Positions 25,459-35,395 of a stretch of 64,000 nucleotides of DNA are shown one piece after another. Where the stretch lies: assembly GCF_000772935.1 (NCBI RefSeq), contig NZ_JPVR01000079.1:62001-126000 (forward strand). The letters are read 5' to 3'. The translations under genes and the position numbers were made by a program. The stretch comes from Lysinibacillus boronitolerans JCM 21713 = 10a = NBRC 103108. Lineage in GTDB: Bacteria; Bacillota; Bacilli; Bacillales_A; Planococcaceae. The notes under the pieces are model-generated. The model made no database searches, had not been told where the DNA came from, and saw only the letters and a program-made list of their open reading frames with translations. Positions within the stretch are counted from its first letter, which is position 1; each line of letters begins with the position of its first letter.

Positions 25459-27570
25459 ATGAAAACTTTTTCAGCTTATATTACAGCACATGCGAAAGCA
25501 ATCGTAGTCATATGGCTAATTATTTTTCTAGCAATGGCGTACTTTGCTTTACAGCTTCCAGGTAAACTTCAAGGTGATGGTTTTTTTGTCGAAGCAGATC
25601 ATACCTATGTTACCAACGAGCTAGCAGAAAAATTTGATTTACCATCTAATACGATATTGGTTGTCTTTGATCCAGCTGATGATCAGAAAATTGAAGACAC
25701 TTTAAAAAAATTAGATAGCAAAAAAGAGATTCATTCTATTCAATCACCTTTAGAAGACTCCTCTTTACGGAAAGATGGTATTGCCTATGCTATGGTTCAC
25801 ATAAAGAACGATGTAGAAAACCTTCCGGACATTGTTGAGGAATTCCGCTCATTAATTGAAAAAGACGGTGTTAGTATTACTGGAGGTCCTGTTATTTCTG
25901 CTGACATAAATACTGCTAGTCAAAAGGATTTAGCATCAGCTGAAGCCATTGGATTGCCAATTGCCATCGTGGTTCTCTTATTAGCGTTCGGTACAGTTGT
26001 TGCCTCTATTCTACCAATCATCATTGGTATTGTGACAGTGGTTACGGCCTTTGGTATGATGACGTTACTTAGTGCTAATGTAAATCTATCTATTTTCGTC
26101 TTAAATATTGTCCCGATGCTTGGGCTGGCTTTAAGTATTGATTTTGCGTTGCTGTTTATTAATCGTTACCGAGAAGAACGCGCACATACTTCTATTGCAC
26201 AAGCTATTCAAACTGCTATTCAGACAGCAGGCCGTTCTATCATTTTCTCCGCAGTCTGTGTCATGATTGGCTTAGGTGCGATGATTGTCATTGATGTAGA
26301 AATTTTTCACAATATTGCGCTAGGAGGCACTATAGTCGTCCTGTTAGCCGTTCTTTCTGGCTTAACATTCCTTCCTGCCACCATGATGCTATTAGGAGAT
26401 AAACTTAATAAATGGCGCTTAATACGCGTTAAACCAGGTGGAGCAAATCGTTGGCGCGGCTTTGCAGGTTTTGTCATGAAACATCCAATAGCTATAGTAA
26501 TTTCAGCATTATTGTTACTAGGCATTGGCATGATCCCTTTAAAGGATATCCGATTAACCATACCACAGGTGGACTCCCTACCAACAAAATATGATGCACG
26601 TGTAGCATACGATAAATTAGATGAAACCTTTGGATTAGGTGAATCCTCTACATTATATTTGTTAGCTGAACGAAAAAATGGCTGGGAGGACACTGAGGGT
26701 AGAGAGCTAATTTATACGATTCAAGAAAAGCTATTACAGGACCCATTAGTGACTAATGTTTCAACTATATATACAGCTGCTAACATTCAAACACCAGAGG
26801 AGCTCTCTGCTTCTTTAGCTATTCCGCAGGTTGCAGAACAATTAAAGCCTGTTATAAGTACTTTTTCAAAGGATACACAGCTATTTGTCCCAATCACAAT
26901 TGATGCAGCGGGTTCTTCCTCTACAGCTCAAAAATTTGCCCGAACATGGATGGACAAAGACTTAGGCGTAGATTTTAGACTTGGAGGACCAGCTAAATTC
27001 AACCAAGAAATTTTTGATGAAATTGCTAATAAAATTGTTTTGGCTATAGCGATTATTATCGTTTCCACATTCTTTATTTTAATGTTGGCATTCCGTTCTA
27101 TCTTAATTCCGTTAAAGGCAATAATCATGAACATTATTGGGCTTTCATCCGCATTCGGTATACTCGTTTATATTTTCCAATATGGACATTTTGGTATTGA
27201 AGCAGGCTCCATTGTACTGATCATTCCAGTTATTGTTTTTTGTCTTGTATTTGGCTTAAGTATGGATTACGAAGTCTTTTTAATTTCTCGTATCCAAGAG
27301 GAATATTTAAAGGGCTCCGACAATACGCGTGCAACAATTGATGGCTTAACCTCTACTAGCCGAATAATTACATCGGCAGCGCTTATTATGATTGTTATTA
27401 CAGGTGCGTTTGCTTTTACTGATGTGATGCCTGTGAAGCAAATTGGCGTTGGTATCGCCATTGCTGTTGCAATTGATGCAACGATTATTCGTCTTATGCT
27501 TGTGCCTAGTCTCATGAAGCTATTTGGCGACTGGAACTGGTGGCTTCCTTTCTCAAAGAAAAGTAAATAA
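25459..27570 (+). CDS. MMPL/RND-type transporter
   Basis: 703 residues in two homologous halves, each with one helix, an extracytoplasmic domain and five or six more helices. The intramembrane motif GLALSIDFALLFINRYREE (near 220-238) and its second copy FGLSMDYEVFLISRIQEEY (near 600) carry the proton-relay aspartates of MMPL proteins. Relatives in Bacillus (YdfJ, YdgH) are putative lipid or drug exporters. The substrate is unknown. ATG has GGGGG upstream. Confidence 0.9.
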   Translation: MKTFSAYITAHAKAIVVIWLIIFLAMAYFALQLPGKLQGDGFFVEADHTYVTNELAEKFDLPSNTILVVFDPADDQKIEDTLKKLDSKKEIHSIQSPLEDSSLRKDGIAYAMVHIKNDVENLPDIVEEFRSLIEKDGVSITGGPVISADINTASQKDLASAEAIGLPIAIVVLLLAFGTVVASILPIIIGIVTVVTAFGMMTLLSANVNLSIFVLNIVPMLGLALSIDFALLFINRYREERAHTSIAQAIQTAIQTAGRSIIFSAVCVMIGLGAMIVIDVEIFHNIALGGTIVVLLAVLSGLTFLPATMMLLGDKLNKWRLIRVKPGGANRWRGFAGFVMKHPIAIVISALLLLGIGMIPLKDIRLTIPQVDSLPTKYDARVAYDKLDETFGLGESSTLYLLAERKNGWEDTEGRELIYTIQEKLLQDPLVTNVSTIYTAANIQTPEELSASLAIPQVAEQLKPVISTFSKDTQLFVPITIDAAGSSSTAQKFARTWMDKDLGVDFRLGGPAKFNQEIFDEIANKIVLAIAIIIVSTFFILMLAFRSILIPLKAIIMNIIGLSSAFGILVYIFQYGHFGIEAGSIVLIIPVIVFCLVFGLSMDYEVFLISRIQEEYLKGSDNTRATIDGLTSTSRIITSAALIMIVITGAFAFTDVMPVKQIGVGIAIAVAIDATIIRLMLVPSLMKLFGDWNWWLPFSKKSK

Positions 27571-27577
27571 CATAATG

Positions 27578-27612
27578 AAAATCCACCTCCTTTTATAAGT
27601 GAGGTGGATTTT
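27578..27612. terminator. Bidirectional terminator
   Basis: AAAATCCACCTC pairs with GAGGTGGATTTT between the convergent MMPL and mhqD-like genes. Confidence 0.88.
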
Positions 27613-27616
27613 TCAA

Positions 27617-28225
27617 TTAAGCATAGATGCTGTTATACCATTCTTTTGCTGCTTGAACTTCAGGCATTGTTAGTTGATGACCAAAATTAAACCATTTCGT
27701 CGTTACCGTTGCACCTGCAGTACTTAAAAGGGTTTCTAAATCCTCAGATTCCTGTGCTGTACACATCGGATCATTCGTACCCGCACCGATAAACACAGGT
27801 GTTGGAGAGAGCTGCGGTAATTCAATACCACGTCTTGGTACCATTGGATGATGTAAAATAGCTCCTGCTAACGCATCATCGTAGTGGAATAATAAGCTTG
27901 CTGCAATATTAGCACCATTCGAATACCCTATTGCTACAATTCGTTGGCGATCAAAGCCATATTGCTGTGCTGACGTCTGTAAAAATTCATAAAGTTCCTT
28001 TGTACGAAAGATTAAATCTTCCATATCAAAGACACCCTCCGCTAATCGGCGGAAAAATCGTGGCATTCCATGCTCAAGTACATTCCCGCGAACACTTAAA
28101 ATATTAGCTGTTTCATCTATTTCTTTTGCCAGCCCAATAAGACTTTCCTCATTACCACCTGTACCATGTAGTAATAATAATGTCGGCTTCGTTTCGTCTG
28201 TACCTTTATAATAAATATGTTGCAC
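27617..28225 (-). CDS. mhqD: MhqD-like carboxylesterase/hydrolase
   Basis: 202 residues, alpha/beta hydrolase of the phospholipase/carboxylesterase group. The oxyanion-loop LLLHGTGGNEESL is near residue 18, the nucleophile elbow GYSNGAN near 102, the acid in GTNDPMC near 155 and the histidine in FGHQLT near 186. Segments such as VRGNVLEHGMPRFFRRLAEG closely follow B. subtilis MhqD (YodD), part of the quinone/electrophile stress response. It starts with GTG after GAGAGG. No MhqR regulator or dioxygenase gene is adjacent. Confidence 0.85.
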   Translation of the reverse strand: MQHIYYKGTDETKPTLLLLHGTGGNEESLIGLAKEIDETANILSVRGNVLEHGMPRFFRRLAEGVFDMEDLIFRTKELYEFLQTSAQQYGFDRQRIVAIGYSNGANIAASLLFHYDDALAGAILHHPMVPRRGIELPQLSPTPVFIGAGTNDPMCTAQESEDLETLLSTAGATVTTKWFNFGHQLTMPEVQAAKEWYNSIYA

Positions 28226-28242
28226 TGACAGTCACCTCTCAA

Positions 28243-28434
28243 TTATCTTGAATTCGAGATAATTGTAGCCTGTGGCAAAATTAAATTCAAGCTCTTTGAC
28301 TTATTAATTTCACGATTTTCACGATTTGGCTGTTCTTCGTGATTTTTATAAAAATTAGTAATGGTATAAACTGAAAATAAACATGCCGCAATCACAACAA
28401 CAATAACAATTCCCACTAATTTCTTTCCGTTCAT
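28243..28434 (-). CDS. Small single-helix membrane protein, unrecognised
   Basis: 63 residues: MNGKK, then a membrane helix (about residues 6-26, rich in V/I/A), followed by a polar, Asn/Glu/Lys-rich tail. It lies 17 bp upstream of the mhqD-like gene and 22 bp after the next gene, all on one strand, so it is probably cotranscribed. I recognise no family. A weak GGGGATC sequence precedes the ATG. Confidence 0.5.
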   Translation of the reverse strand: MNGKKLVGIVIVVVIAACLFSVYTITNFYKNHEEQPNRENREINKSKSLNLILPQATIISNSR

Positions 28435-28456
28435 CTATCATGATCCCCCGTATTTC

Positions 28457-28921
28457 TTATTTCTTTGTACGAAAGCCTTCTTCTAGTAAATATTCCTTTG
28501 CTGCCTCATACGTACCAAATGCCTCTTCAAGATTGTCTCCATGATACACGTTCCAAGAACGCTGCTCAAAAGCTAGCTGCAACTGACTACCATCTCGGCT
28601 ATTCCAAATCTCTACAATTGGCTCCTGCTCTTCTACTTCTTCAGATAAATATTGGATAGCGTCTTCAATAATTTCACGAAGCTGTAGTTCATCATAATCG
28701 CGGATATTAACTAATCCTTTATCGTTAGCCTCATTCTCATAGCGCAATAAATCTCCCACAAAGACAAAGCCATTGCCATTTGGATGTAATTTCTCCACTA
28801 CAATCGTCTTTTCGTAAAGACTGTCCATGTAATGATAATTTAGGCGCTTTAAAGAAATTTCTTTTTTTGTTAGCTCAGAAAACGATTCAATAATCGCTTG
28901 TTTTTGTTCAAATGTTAGCAT
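28457..28921 (-). CDS. Unrecognised 154-residue cytosolic protein
   Basis: Acidic, soluble protein with no signal or membrane segment. The N-terminal half has FEQKQAIIESFSELTKKEISLKRLNYHY and a strand FVFVGDLLR; the C-terminal half contains SWNVYHGDNLEEAFGTYEAAKEYLL, resembling a small alpha/beta cap. The ribosome binding site is modest (AAAAGGAGC). It heads a possible three-gene unit with the 63-residue membrane protein and the mhqD-like gene. No function can be assigned. Confidence 0.65.
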   Translation of the reverse strand: MLTFEQKQAIIESFSELTKKEISLKRLNYHYMDSLYEKTIVVEKLHPNGNGFVFVGDLLRYENEANDKGLVNIRDYDELQLREIIEDAIQYLSEEVEEQEPIVEIWNSRDGSQLQLAFEQRSWNVYHGDNLEEAFGTYEAAKEYLLEEGFRTKK

Positions 28922-29015
28922 ATAAAAAATGCTCCTTTTCTTTACAATCTATCTAACAGTATAACTCATTTTTTCCTATTATATCGTGTCGTTTCTAAAT
29001 CATTTTTGCACAAGA

Positions 29016-29051
29016 AAATAGGACAAGCTAATTTTATAGCTTATCCTATTT
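29016..29051 (-). terminator. Terminator after the NUDIX gene
   Basis: AAATAGGA(c)AAGCTA pairs with TAGCTT(a)TCCTATTT with one mismatch; T-rich on the minus side. Confidence 0.7.
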
Positions 29052-29055
29052 AAAC

Positions 29056-29679
29056 TTATGAGGTTTGATTAAATATTTTTTCACGTGTGAATTTTATCAC
29101 CTGTGCAACATACAATTCCCGATAAGGAACAAATTGTGCAGTACCAACTGGTCTGACAATTCTCACACGTTGACCATCTGGGAAATATTCATACCCTTCA
29201 ATATTAAGCGTCGTCGTTTCCCCCAAGAAGAAAGCCTCCGCCTCATTTAGCCTCGCTCTTACTACACCTGATACTTCCTCATACTGCAAAGCAAAGGAAT
29301 CCCAATCATGCTTGAAAGGATATATGTAGACATGGCAAAATTCATTGTCGATCATATTTTCAGAAACGATACTACAAGAGGTCATGCCCATTTTGACTAC
29401 CTCATGGACATCAATATTGAGTCCCAATTCTTCTTTTACTTCTCGAATACCTGACTCTACAGTCTCAATCGCTAAAAGATGCCCTGCTGCTGTAATATCG
29501 AGCAACCCTGGATAATCCTTTTTCTGTGAACTACGTACTTGAAAATAAATATAGTCTTCATTGACAAGCCAGCAATGAAAAGTCTCATGCCAAAGCCCTT
29601 TTTCATGTACTTCCGCTCTCGTAGCTGTCCCAATTTGCTCATGCTGTTCATTAAATACCTTTACAATTTCTTGTTCCAT
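29056..29679 (-). CDS. NUDIX hydrolase, IPP-isomerase-like branch
   Basis: 207 residues. The N-terminal VFNEQHEQIGTATRAEVHEKGLWHETFHCWLV matches the YfcD/isopentenyl-isomerase-like NUDIX group (only the pattern is meant). The NUDIX box runs from GHLLAIETVESGIREVKEELGL near residue 68, with the REVKEELG core intact. These enzymes hydrolyse nucleoside-diphosphate-X compounds; the substrate is unknown. The gene follows the AI-2E-family gene by 11 bp on the same strand, so the two are likely cotranscribed. Confidence 0.85.
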   Translation of the reverse strand: MEQEIVKVFNEQHEQIGTATRAEVHEKGLWHETFHCWLVNEDYIYFQVRSSQKKDYPGLLDITAAGHLLAIETVESGIREVKEELGLNIDVHEVVKMGMTSCSIVSENMIDNEFCHVYIYPFKHDWDSFALQYEEVSGVVRARLNEAEAFFLGETTTLNIEGYEYFPDGQRVRIVRPVGTAQFVPYRELYVAQVIKFTREKIFNQTS

Positions 29680-29690
29680 TGTTTCGACTC

Positions 29691-30788
29691 CTATACTGAC
29701 TTCGTCGCTTTTTTCTTAATCGCATTACGTTGATCATAAATATTGGATACGATAACCTTTAAGACTGCATAAAATGGTACAGCGATAATAATGCCAATAA
29801 AACCTGCTATATTACCTGCCGCTAAAATAATTGTAATAACGGTAAGGGGATGGATATCAAGTGATTTCCCCATGACATTCGGTGTAATAAAGTTGCTGTC
29901 TATTTGCTGAGCGACCAGCGTCACAACCGAAACCCACACCACTAAAATTGGATCTTGAATAACTGCCACAATCAGGGCTGGCGCAAAGGCAATCCAAGGC
30001 CCAATAAATGGAATCATATTCATAAAGAATGCAAAAATCACTAGTAATAGCGAATAGTCTAATCCGATAATTAAATAGCCTACATACATTATTAGTGCTA
30101 ATAAAAAGCTAATTTGCAGTTGGCCCTGAATGTAGGTACGTAATACATCATCAATTTCACTTAACGTTTTCTTTACCCATTGCTGACGTTCACCACTGAA
30201 GTATTTATAGATGGATGGAGCAAACTTCTCATGATCCTTCAGCATAAAAATAAAGAAGAATGGAATTAAGATGGCTAATAACGACACAGATACAATGGAT
30301 TGTAAAAAGGACACAAAACCTCTACTCGCCACTACTGCAATATCTTGTACTGAATTCGCCATTTTTTCGATAACATCATTTAATTGCTGAGGGAAGTTAT
30401 CCTTATTTTGCGTTACATAGTCTGTTAGTTGCTGAATGCTCGTACTAATACTCGTACTAATCATAGGGGCATTCTTCACTAATTTATTGACCTGCTCGGC
30501 AATTGGGTTACCAATTATCCAGCCAAAAATACCTACCATTGCTATTAGTCCGAACACAATCGTCAATATACTTCCCCATCGAGGAAATCTACGTTTTTCT
30601 AAAAACCTCTGAATTGGCTCAGTTACATAATAGAGAACACCACCAAGTAGTAAAGGCACAAAAATGGCTTTTAAGATGATGACAAGTGGTGAAAAAATCC
30701 AATGAATTTCTATAAAATATTTAATGATTAGTAGTGTAAGTAGTACCCCTACTCCTACTTGAAACCAAACTTTCCTCGTCACTTTCAT
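29691..30788 (-). CDS. AI-2E family (UPF0118) membrane protein
   Basis: 365 residues with about eight helices. Conserved features are the N-terminal pair of helices, the long periplasmic helix region (about 70-150), and the C-terminal FFMNMIPFIGPWIAFAPAL and VVSLVAQQID-type segments near 240-290. Family members include a proposed AI-2 exporter and Na+/H+ antiporters; the role here is unknown. First gene of a pair with the NUDIX hydrolase. A second member of the family (YtvI) lies at 47.2 kb. Confidence 0.85.
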   Translation of the reverse strand: MKVTRKVWFQVGVGVLLTLLIIKYFIEIHWIFSPLVIILKAIFVPLLLGGVLYYVTEPIQRFLEKRRFPRWGSILTIVFGLIAMVGIFGWIIGNPIAEQVNKLVKNAPMISTSISTSIQQLTDYVTQNKDNFPQQLNDVIEKMANSVQDIAVVASRGFVSFLQSIVSVSLLAILIPFFFIFMLKDHEKFAPSIYKYFSGERQQWVKKTLSEIDDVLRTYIQGQLQISFLLALIMYVGYLIIGLDYSLLLVIFAFFMNMIPFIGPWIAFAPALIVAVIQDPILVVWVSVVTLVAQQIDSNFITPNVMGKSLDIHPLTVITIILAAGNIAGFIGIIIAVPFYAVLKVIVSNIYDQRNAIKKKATKSV

Positions 30789-30890
30789 TCACTTCCTTTA
30801 AATGCAGTTACTGAAAATACTACTGATATATTAACCATTTCGCAAGTATCCTAGTATTTTTTTACAGAACCCCTCTGACAAACTAAAAAA

Positions 30891-30932
30891 TTCGCTCACT
30901 TCCACACTAGTTATCGTGGAAGTGAAACGAAT
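30891..30932 (-). terminator. Terminator after the M3 peptidase gene
   Basis: TCACTTCCAC pairs with GTGGAAGTGA, extended by TTCG/CGAA; TTTTTTAG follows on the minus strand. Confidence 0.8.
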
Positions 30933-30944
30933 TTAAGTCATCAA

Positions 30945-32642
30945 TTATAGAGAAGAATCATCTATTGAATTTAAGAATGTCTCAATTTCTCCTATAACCG
31001 ATTCAACACAGCCATCCTCAAATGGTGAGATTAAACCTGCCTCTTTTACAAGCTTTGTAAAGGACATCGAGCCACCTAAACTACAAAGATGAATATAGTC
31101 TTTCCAAGCCGCTTCAAATTCTTCACGTGAACGTTTCCAGAATTGGAAGGCACAAATTTGCGCTAACGTATAATCAATGTAATAGAACGGACTTGCATAG
31201 ATGTGGGCCTGACGTTGCCAAATGCCCCCAGCCTCTAGGTAGCTGTTATGATCATAGTCGCGATGTGGTAAATATGTTTCCTCAATTTTTTTCCATGCAG
31301 CTTTACGTTCAGCAGGTGTCATTGTAGGATTTTCATAAATAACATGCTGAAACTCATCTACTGCCACACCATATGGTAAGAATAAAAGACCACTACTTAA
31401 ATGTGTAAATTTATATTTCTCTGTATCACCTTCAAAGAACAGCTCCATCCAAGGCCATGTGAAGAATTCCATACTCATCGAGTGAATTTCACAAGATTCG
31501 TAGGTTGGCCATAAATACTCAGGAATGCCTATGTTACGGCTTGAATAAACTTGGAAAGCATGTCCAGCTTCATGTGTTAATACATCGATGTCACCTGAAG
31601 TACCATTAAAGTTTGAGAAAATGAAAGGAGAATGATAGTTTTCAATAAACGTACAATAACCGCCACTTTCTTTCCCTTTCTTCGCTACAAGATCCATTAA
31701 GTCATGATCAATCATGAAATTGAAGAATTCTCCTGTTTCAGGTGAAAGCTCCTCATACATTTTTTTACCGTTTGCTACAATCCACTCAGGATTCCCTTTT
31801 GGCGTAGCATTACCTGATAAGAAGTTAAGTGCTTCATCATAAAATTTAAAATCTTCAATGCCAATTCGCTTTGCCTGACGCTCATATAGCTTCGTTGCAA
31901 CAGGCACAATTAAATCACGAACCTGATCACGGAATTTTTTAACCATATCAGCATTGTAATCAATACGATTCATACGAATATAGCCTAGTTCAACATAGTT
32001 GTTATAGCCCAGTTTAATCGCAATTTCATGGCGTACCTTGACAAGTTCGTCATATAAACGATCGAATTCATCTTCATGCTTTGCAAAGAAGCCAAAACGA
32101 GCATCCGTTGCGGCCTTACGTGTTTCTCGATCCGTTGACTCTGCAAACGGACCAAGTTGAGCAAGCGTTAATGTTTCCCCGTTAAAGTCGATTTGTGCAG
32201 AAGCAACAAGCTTATTGTACTCAGAAACAAGTCTGTTTTCTTTTTGCATCAAATCAATAACTTCTGGTGAGAAGCCTTTAATTTGATAAGTTGCTAAATC
32301 AAATAATTGTTGACCCCATTTTTCTTCTAATTGCTCACGAAATGGTGAATCAATTAAAGCTTTATAATATTCCGTCGTTACTTCTTCTAGCTCAGGACCT
32401 ACTTCATCGAAATAATCACGTTCTGCTTGATAAAATTCATCGTTCGTATCGATTGAAGCACGAATATACACTAAATTAGCCATTGTCGCAAAGTCATTAC
32501 TAATTGCATTGTGCTTTTCTATGATATTACTTTGCTCGTCCATCGATTGTGCTTGTTTAAATTGCTCAATAAGTGCTAATTGCTGCTCTTTCATCGATGC
32601 CACATTTGGGCGGCTGTATTGATAATCTTTAAACGTTGTCAT
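30945..32642 (-). CDS. M3 family oligoendopeptidase
   Basis: 565 residues of the PepF/M3 zinc metallopeptidase fold. The active site HEAGHAFQVYSS (near residue 355) supplies two histidines and the catalytic glutamate, and the third ligand lies in the following helix (YESCEIHSMSMEFF). These cytosolic enzymes trim short peptides. The length matches the M3 oligoendopeptidase group of about 560-600 residues. ATG follows GAGGGGAC. Monocistronic. Confidence 0.92.
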   Translation of the reverse strand: MTTFKDYQYSRPNVASMKEQQLALIEQFKQAQSMDEQSNIIEKHNAISNDFATMANLVYIRASIDTNDEFYQAERDYFDEVGPELEEVTTEYYKALIDSPFREQLEEKWGQQLFDLATYQIKGFSPEVIDLMQKENRLVSEYNKLVASAQIDFNGETLTLAQLGPFAESTDRETRKAATDARFGFFAKHEDEFDRLYDELVKVRHEIAIKLGYNNYVELGYIRMNRIDYNADMVKKFRDQVRDLIVPVATKLYERQAKRIGIEDFKFYDEALNFLSGNATPKGNPEWIVANGKKMYEELSPETGEFFNFMIDHDLMDLVAKKGKESGGYCTFIENYHSPFIFSNFNGTSGDIDVLTHEAGHAFQVYSSRNIGIPEYLWPTYESCEIHSMSMEFFTWPWMELFFEGDTEKYKFTHLSSGLLFLPYGVAVDEFQHVIYENPTMTPAERKAAWKKIEETYLPHRDYDHNSYLEAGGIWQRQAHIYASPFYYIDYTLAQICAFQFWKRSREEFEAAWKDYIHLCSLGGSMSFTKLVKEAGLISPFEDGCVESVIGEIETFLNSIDDSSL

Positions 32643-32774
32643 TAAAGTCCCCTCTTTCTGTCCTATACCCCGTAATATTTCTATTATATGCCAAATGGAA
32701 TCTATTAAGAAACAATTATCTCTTTTCTGTTGTGATGATTTTTTGTGAGAAAGAAATGTAAAGGCGTTATTGTT

Positions 32775-33350
32775 TTAATAGCCCACAATATATGTTTTTA
32801 ATAAGGCAGCTCTTTCTCTTATTCTTAATTTTGCTTCTACTGATTTTGGTGTTTTTGCTGATAGGACATCTACTTCAAAATCTAACGTTTCAGCAAGATA
32901 TTTTGCACGTTTCAAATGAAAGTCATTTGAAACGATGGTAATTTTCTTTGTCTCTTCTGGTAATAATTCTTTAGAGAATACTAAATTTTCATAAGTAGAC
33001 GTAGATTGATCTTCTATGATAATTCTCGTGGCATCGATGCCATGCTGTTCCAAATAGTCTTGCATTACAGATGCCTCTGTACGGTCTTCATCTGGCCCTT
33101 GTCCACCTGACACAATGACCTTAACATGTGGGTATTTTGTTAAGTATGGAACAGCCACCTCTAATCTACTTTTTAATGAAAGCGATGGTACACCACCTGG
33201 CCTTACTTTTGCTCCCAATATAATCATATAATCAGCTGAACCATTGGCATTTGGTTCTATACCCTGATCAAGTTCTCTTCCCAGCCAAATATAAAGAACG
33301 ATTCCAATACCGATTAAAATAACACCAACTGTCACCAACCATCTTCTCAC
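32775..33350 (-). CDS. YdcF/SanA (DUF218) family membrane-anchored protein
   Basis: 191 residues. One N-terminal membrane helix (about 5-23) and a DUF218 domain: DYMIILGAKVRPGGVPS near 42, VIVSGGQGPDEDRTEA near 79, and the C-terminal VSNDFHLKRAKYLAE near 140. Family members such as SanA, ElyC and YdcF affect the cell envelope; the chemical activity is not settled. GTG start after AGGAGG. Confidence 0.85.
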   Translation of the reverse strand: MRRWLVTVGVILIGIGIVLYIWLGRELDQGIEPNANGSADYMIILGAKVRPGGVPSLSLKSRLEVAVPYLTKYPHVKVIVSGGQGPDEDRTEASVMQDYLEQHGIDATRIIIEDQSTSTYENLVFSKELLPEETKKITIVSNDFHLKRAKYLAETLDFEVDVLSAKTPKSVEAKLRIRERAALLKTYIVGY

Positions 33351-33394
33351 AAATCATTCCTCCTTTACCTTTTATTAACGATGGTAAAAAGAAA

Positions 33395-33419
33395 AGGATG
33401 CTTGTTAATCAAGCATCCT
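33395..33419 (-). terminator. Terminator of the first chemoreceptor gene
   Basis: AGGATGCTTG pairs with CAAGCATCCT; the minus strand continues TTTTCTTTTT. Confidence 0.82.
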
Positions 33420-33427
33420 GAAAGATA

Positions 33428-35170
33428 TTATCTCAATATAAATCGTTTAATAGACTCCTGTAAAGCAGATATTTCATCGGTTAAATCATTGGATGATTCG
33501 CTAACGAGTTGTATTGCGCGTTGTTGCTCATCTACAGATGCTGTTACCTCTTCAGACGCAGCAGCATTCTTTTCACTAATCATCGCAATACTTTCAATCG
33601 ATTGCATAATATTATTCTTAGAGCTATTTAAATATTCTACACTATCCGTCGTATCGCCTATAATGGCTATGATTTTTTCAACAGCTAATTTAATTTCTTT
33701 AAAGGATGATTCTGTAACCATGACAGAATCATTTTGTTGACTTACAATGATATGGGTTTTCTGCATTTCATCATTGACTAAGTTTGTTTCACTTTCAATG
33801 CCTTTTAGCGTCGTGCGTACTAGCTCAGTTGCTACAGAGGTTTGATCAGCAAGTTTACGTACCTCTTCCGCGACAACTGCGAATCCTTTACCATGTTCAC
33901 CCGCTCTTGCTGCTTCAATAGAGGCGTTAAGTGCAAGTAAATTTGTTTGATCTGAAATCTCCGTAATCGTCCCCACGATGCCTTCAATTTCACGTACCTT
34001 AACAATTAAGCTACCAAATACAGACTGAATATTCTGAACGAGATTTGAAGACTCCTGCGACTTATCCTTTAAGCTTTCTAGATTAACTAGGCCTTCTTCA
34101 TTTGATTTTTTCATATGCTGTGAGGCATCTAACATTAATTCATTTTTATCATGCAATCCTTCAATTTGCTGCGCAAACTCGATAGCCGTTCTGTTTGTAT
34201 CCTCTGCATCAGATGCTTGCTTGACTGCACCCTTGGATACTTCATTGATTGCTTTGACGATTTCATCACCATAGGCATTTGTCTCCTCAGCTACTGCAGT
34301 TAAGTTCGCTGAAGTTGATTGTATTTCTACAATCGCTTCCTCCACATCTGAAATAAGTGTTTTAAGTTGATGTACCATTTCATTAAAGCCATCATTTAAC
34401 TGTCCTATTTCATCCGAGCGCTGTAAATGCTCAATTTCAACCGTTAAATTCCCTTTTGCTACTTCACGCACACGTTTAGATAATTTTTGAACTGGTAATG
34501 CAAGATGTCTTGATACAAGAATGACAACGATTGTCCCAATAATGATGGCACCTACTAATGTCAAACCAATTACTAGCAATAAAGAATTTGCCTCTGCATT
34601 AAAATCCTGCATATATGTACCTGATGCAATAATCCATCCCCAATGTGGATCTTTCTCAGAATAAATAATTTTATCCGCTAAGACATTCTGACCTGGTAGT
34701 TCAAATTCATATTGTGTAAAGCCACCACCATCAAGTGCCTTTTCAGTTACTTCTCGAATAAAGTAATTGCCACTGCTATCTTGGTCATTCCAAAGATTAT
34801 CTCCTTCTCGTGTTGGATGTGTTGTTAATGTTCCCTTATCATCCAGCACATAAATATAGCCATATTCCCCTAAATCACCAGGATAATTAATCGGCCGTTT
34901 ACCTTCGCTATCTTTCGGACCAAGAAATGCTTCTCGTACTCGTTCCTGTGCAACCTCTAATGGAATGTTACCTTTCTCAACACTTTCGTTTGCGAGCTCG
35001 ATTAATTGCAAAGCAGATTCAACACTATTGTAAAGTACCTGCTCTCCTATATCCTCCATCCCATTCTTAGCCTTACCATAACTAACTATACCTATTATTA
35101 AACTTGGGATAATTAGTAGTGCCAATGATATAATAATCAATTTCCCCTGTATTGAACGTAAAAACTTCAT
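33428..35170 (-). CDS. Methyl-accepting chemotaxis protein, Cache sensor
   Basis: 580 residues: helix 1 (about 10-30), an extracellular single-Cache domain (about 35-185; [23 protein letters not shown] is its core pattern), helix 2 (about 195-215), HAMP, then the long signalling coiled coil whose tip carries [40 protein letters not shown] (pattern only). It relays a small-molecule signal to CheA. The ligand is unknown; sCache domains often bind small organic acids. Ordinary chromosomal chemoreceptor without neighbouring che genes. Confidence 0.9.
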   Translation of the reverse strand: MKFLRSIQGKLIIISLALLIIPSLIIGIVSYGKAKNGMEDIGEQVLYNSVESALQLIELANESVEKGNIPLEVAQERVREAFLGPKDSEGKRPINYPGDLGEYGYIYVLDDKGTLTTHPTREGDNLWNDQDSSGNYFIREVTEKALDGGGFTQYEFELPGQNVLADKIIYSEKDPHWGWIIASGTYMQDFNAEANSLLLVIGLTLVGAIIIGTIVVILVSRHLALPVQKLSKRVREVAKGNLTVEIEHLQRSDEIGQLNDGFNEMVHQLKTLISDVEEAIVEIQSTSANLTAVAEETNAYGDEIVKAINEVSKGAVKQASDAEDTNRTAIEFAQQIEGLHDKNELMLDASQHMKKSNEEGLVNLESLKDKSQESSNLVQNIQSVFGSLIVKVREIEGIVGTITEISDQTNLLALNASIEAARAGEHGKGFAVVAEEVRKLADQTSVATELVRTTLKGIESETNLVNDEMQKTHIIVSQQNDSVMVTESSFKEIKLAVEKIIAIIGDTTDSVEYLNSSKNNIMQSIESIAMISEKNAAASEEVTASVDEQQRAIQLVSESSNDLTDEISALQESIKRFILR

Positions 35171-35344
35171 ACTTTAGCCCCCCTATTTTCTTCGTTCAAC
35201 AATATATTACTTTATATTATGTTATGGTTTGGAAGTTTTCACAATGGGTAAAGCACAAATTATTTTCTAATTTCCCTTAATATGGTTCGTTTTAATACTT
35301 TCATGCTAACCTCTTGATATATTTTAATGGCCAAAAATTTATAA

Positions 35345-35387
35345 AAACTATTTCTCCACAAGACGTACACTTATAGAGAAATAGTTT
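35345..35387 (-). terminator. Terminator of the second chemoreceptor gene
   Basis: AAACTATTTCTC pairs with GAGAAATAGTTT over a 19-nt loop. Confidence 0.65.
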
Positions 35388-35395
35388 TGTGCTTA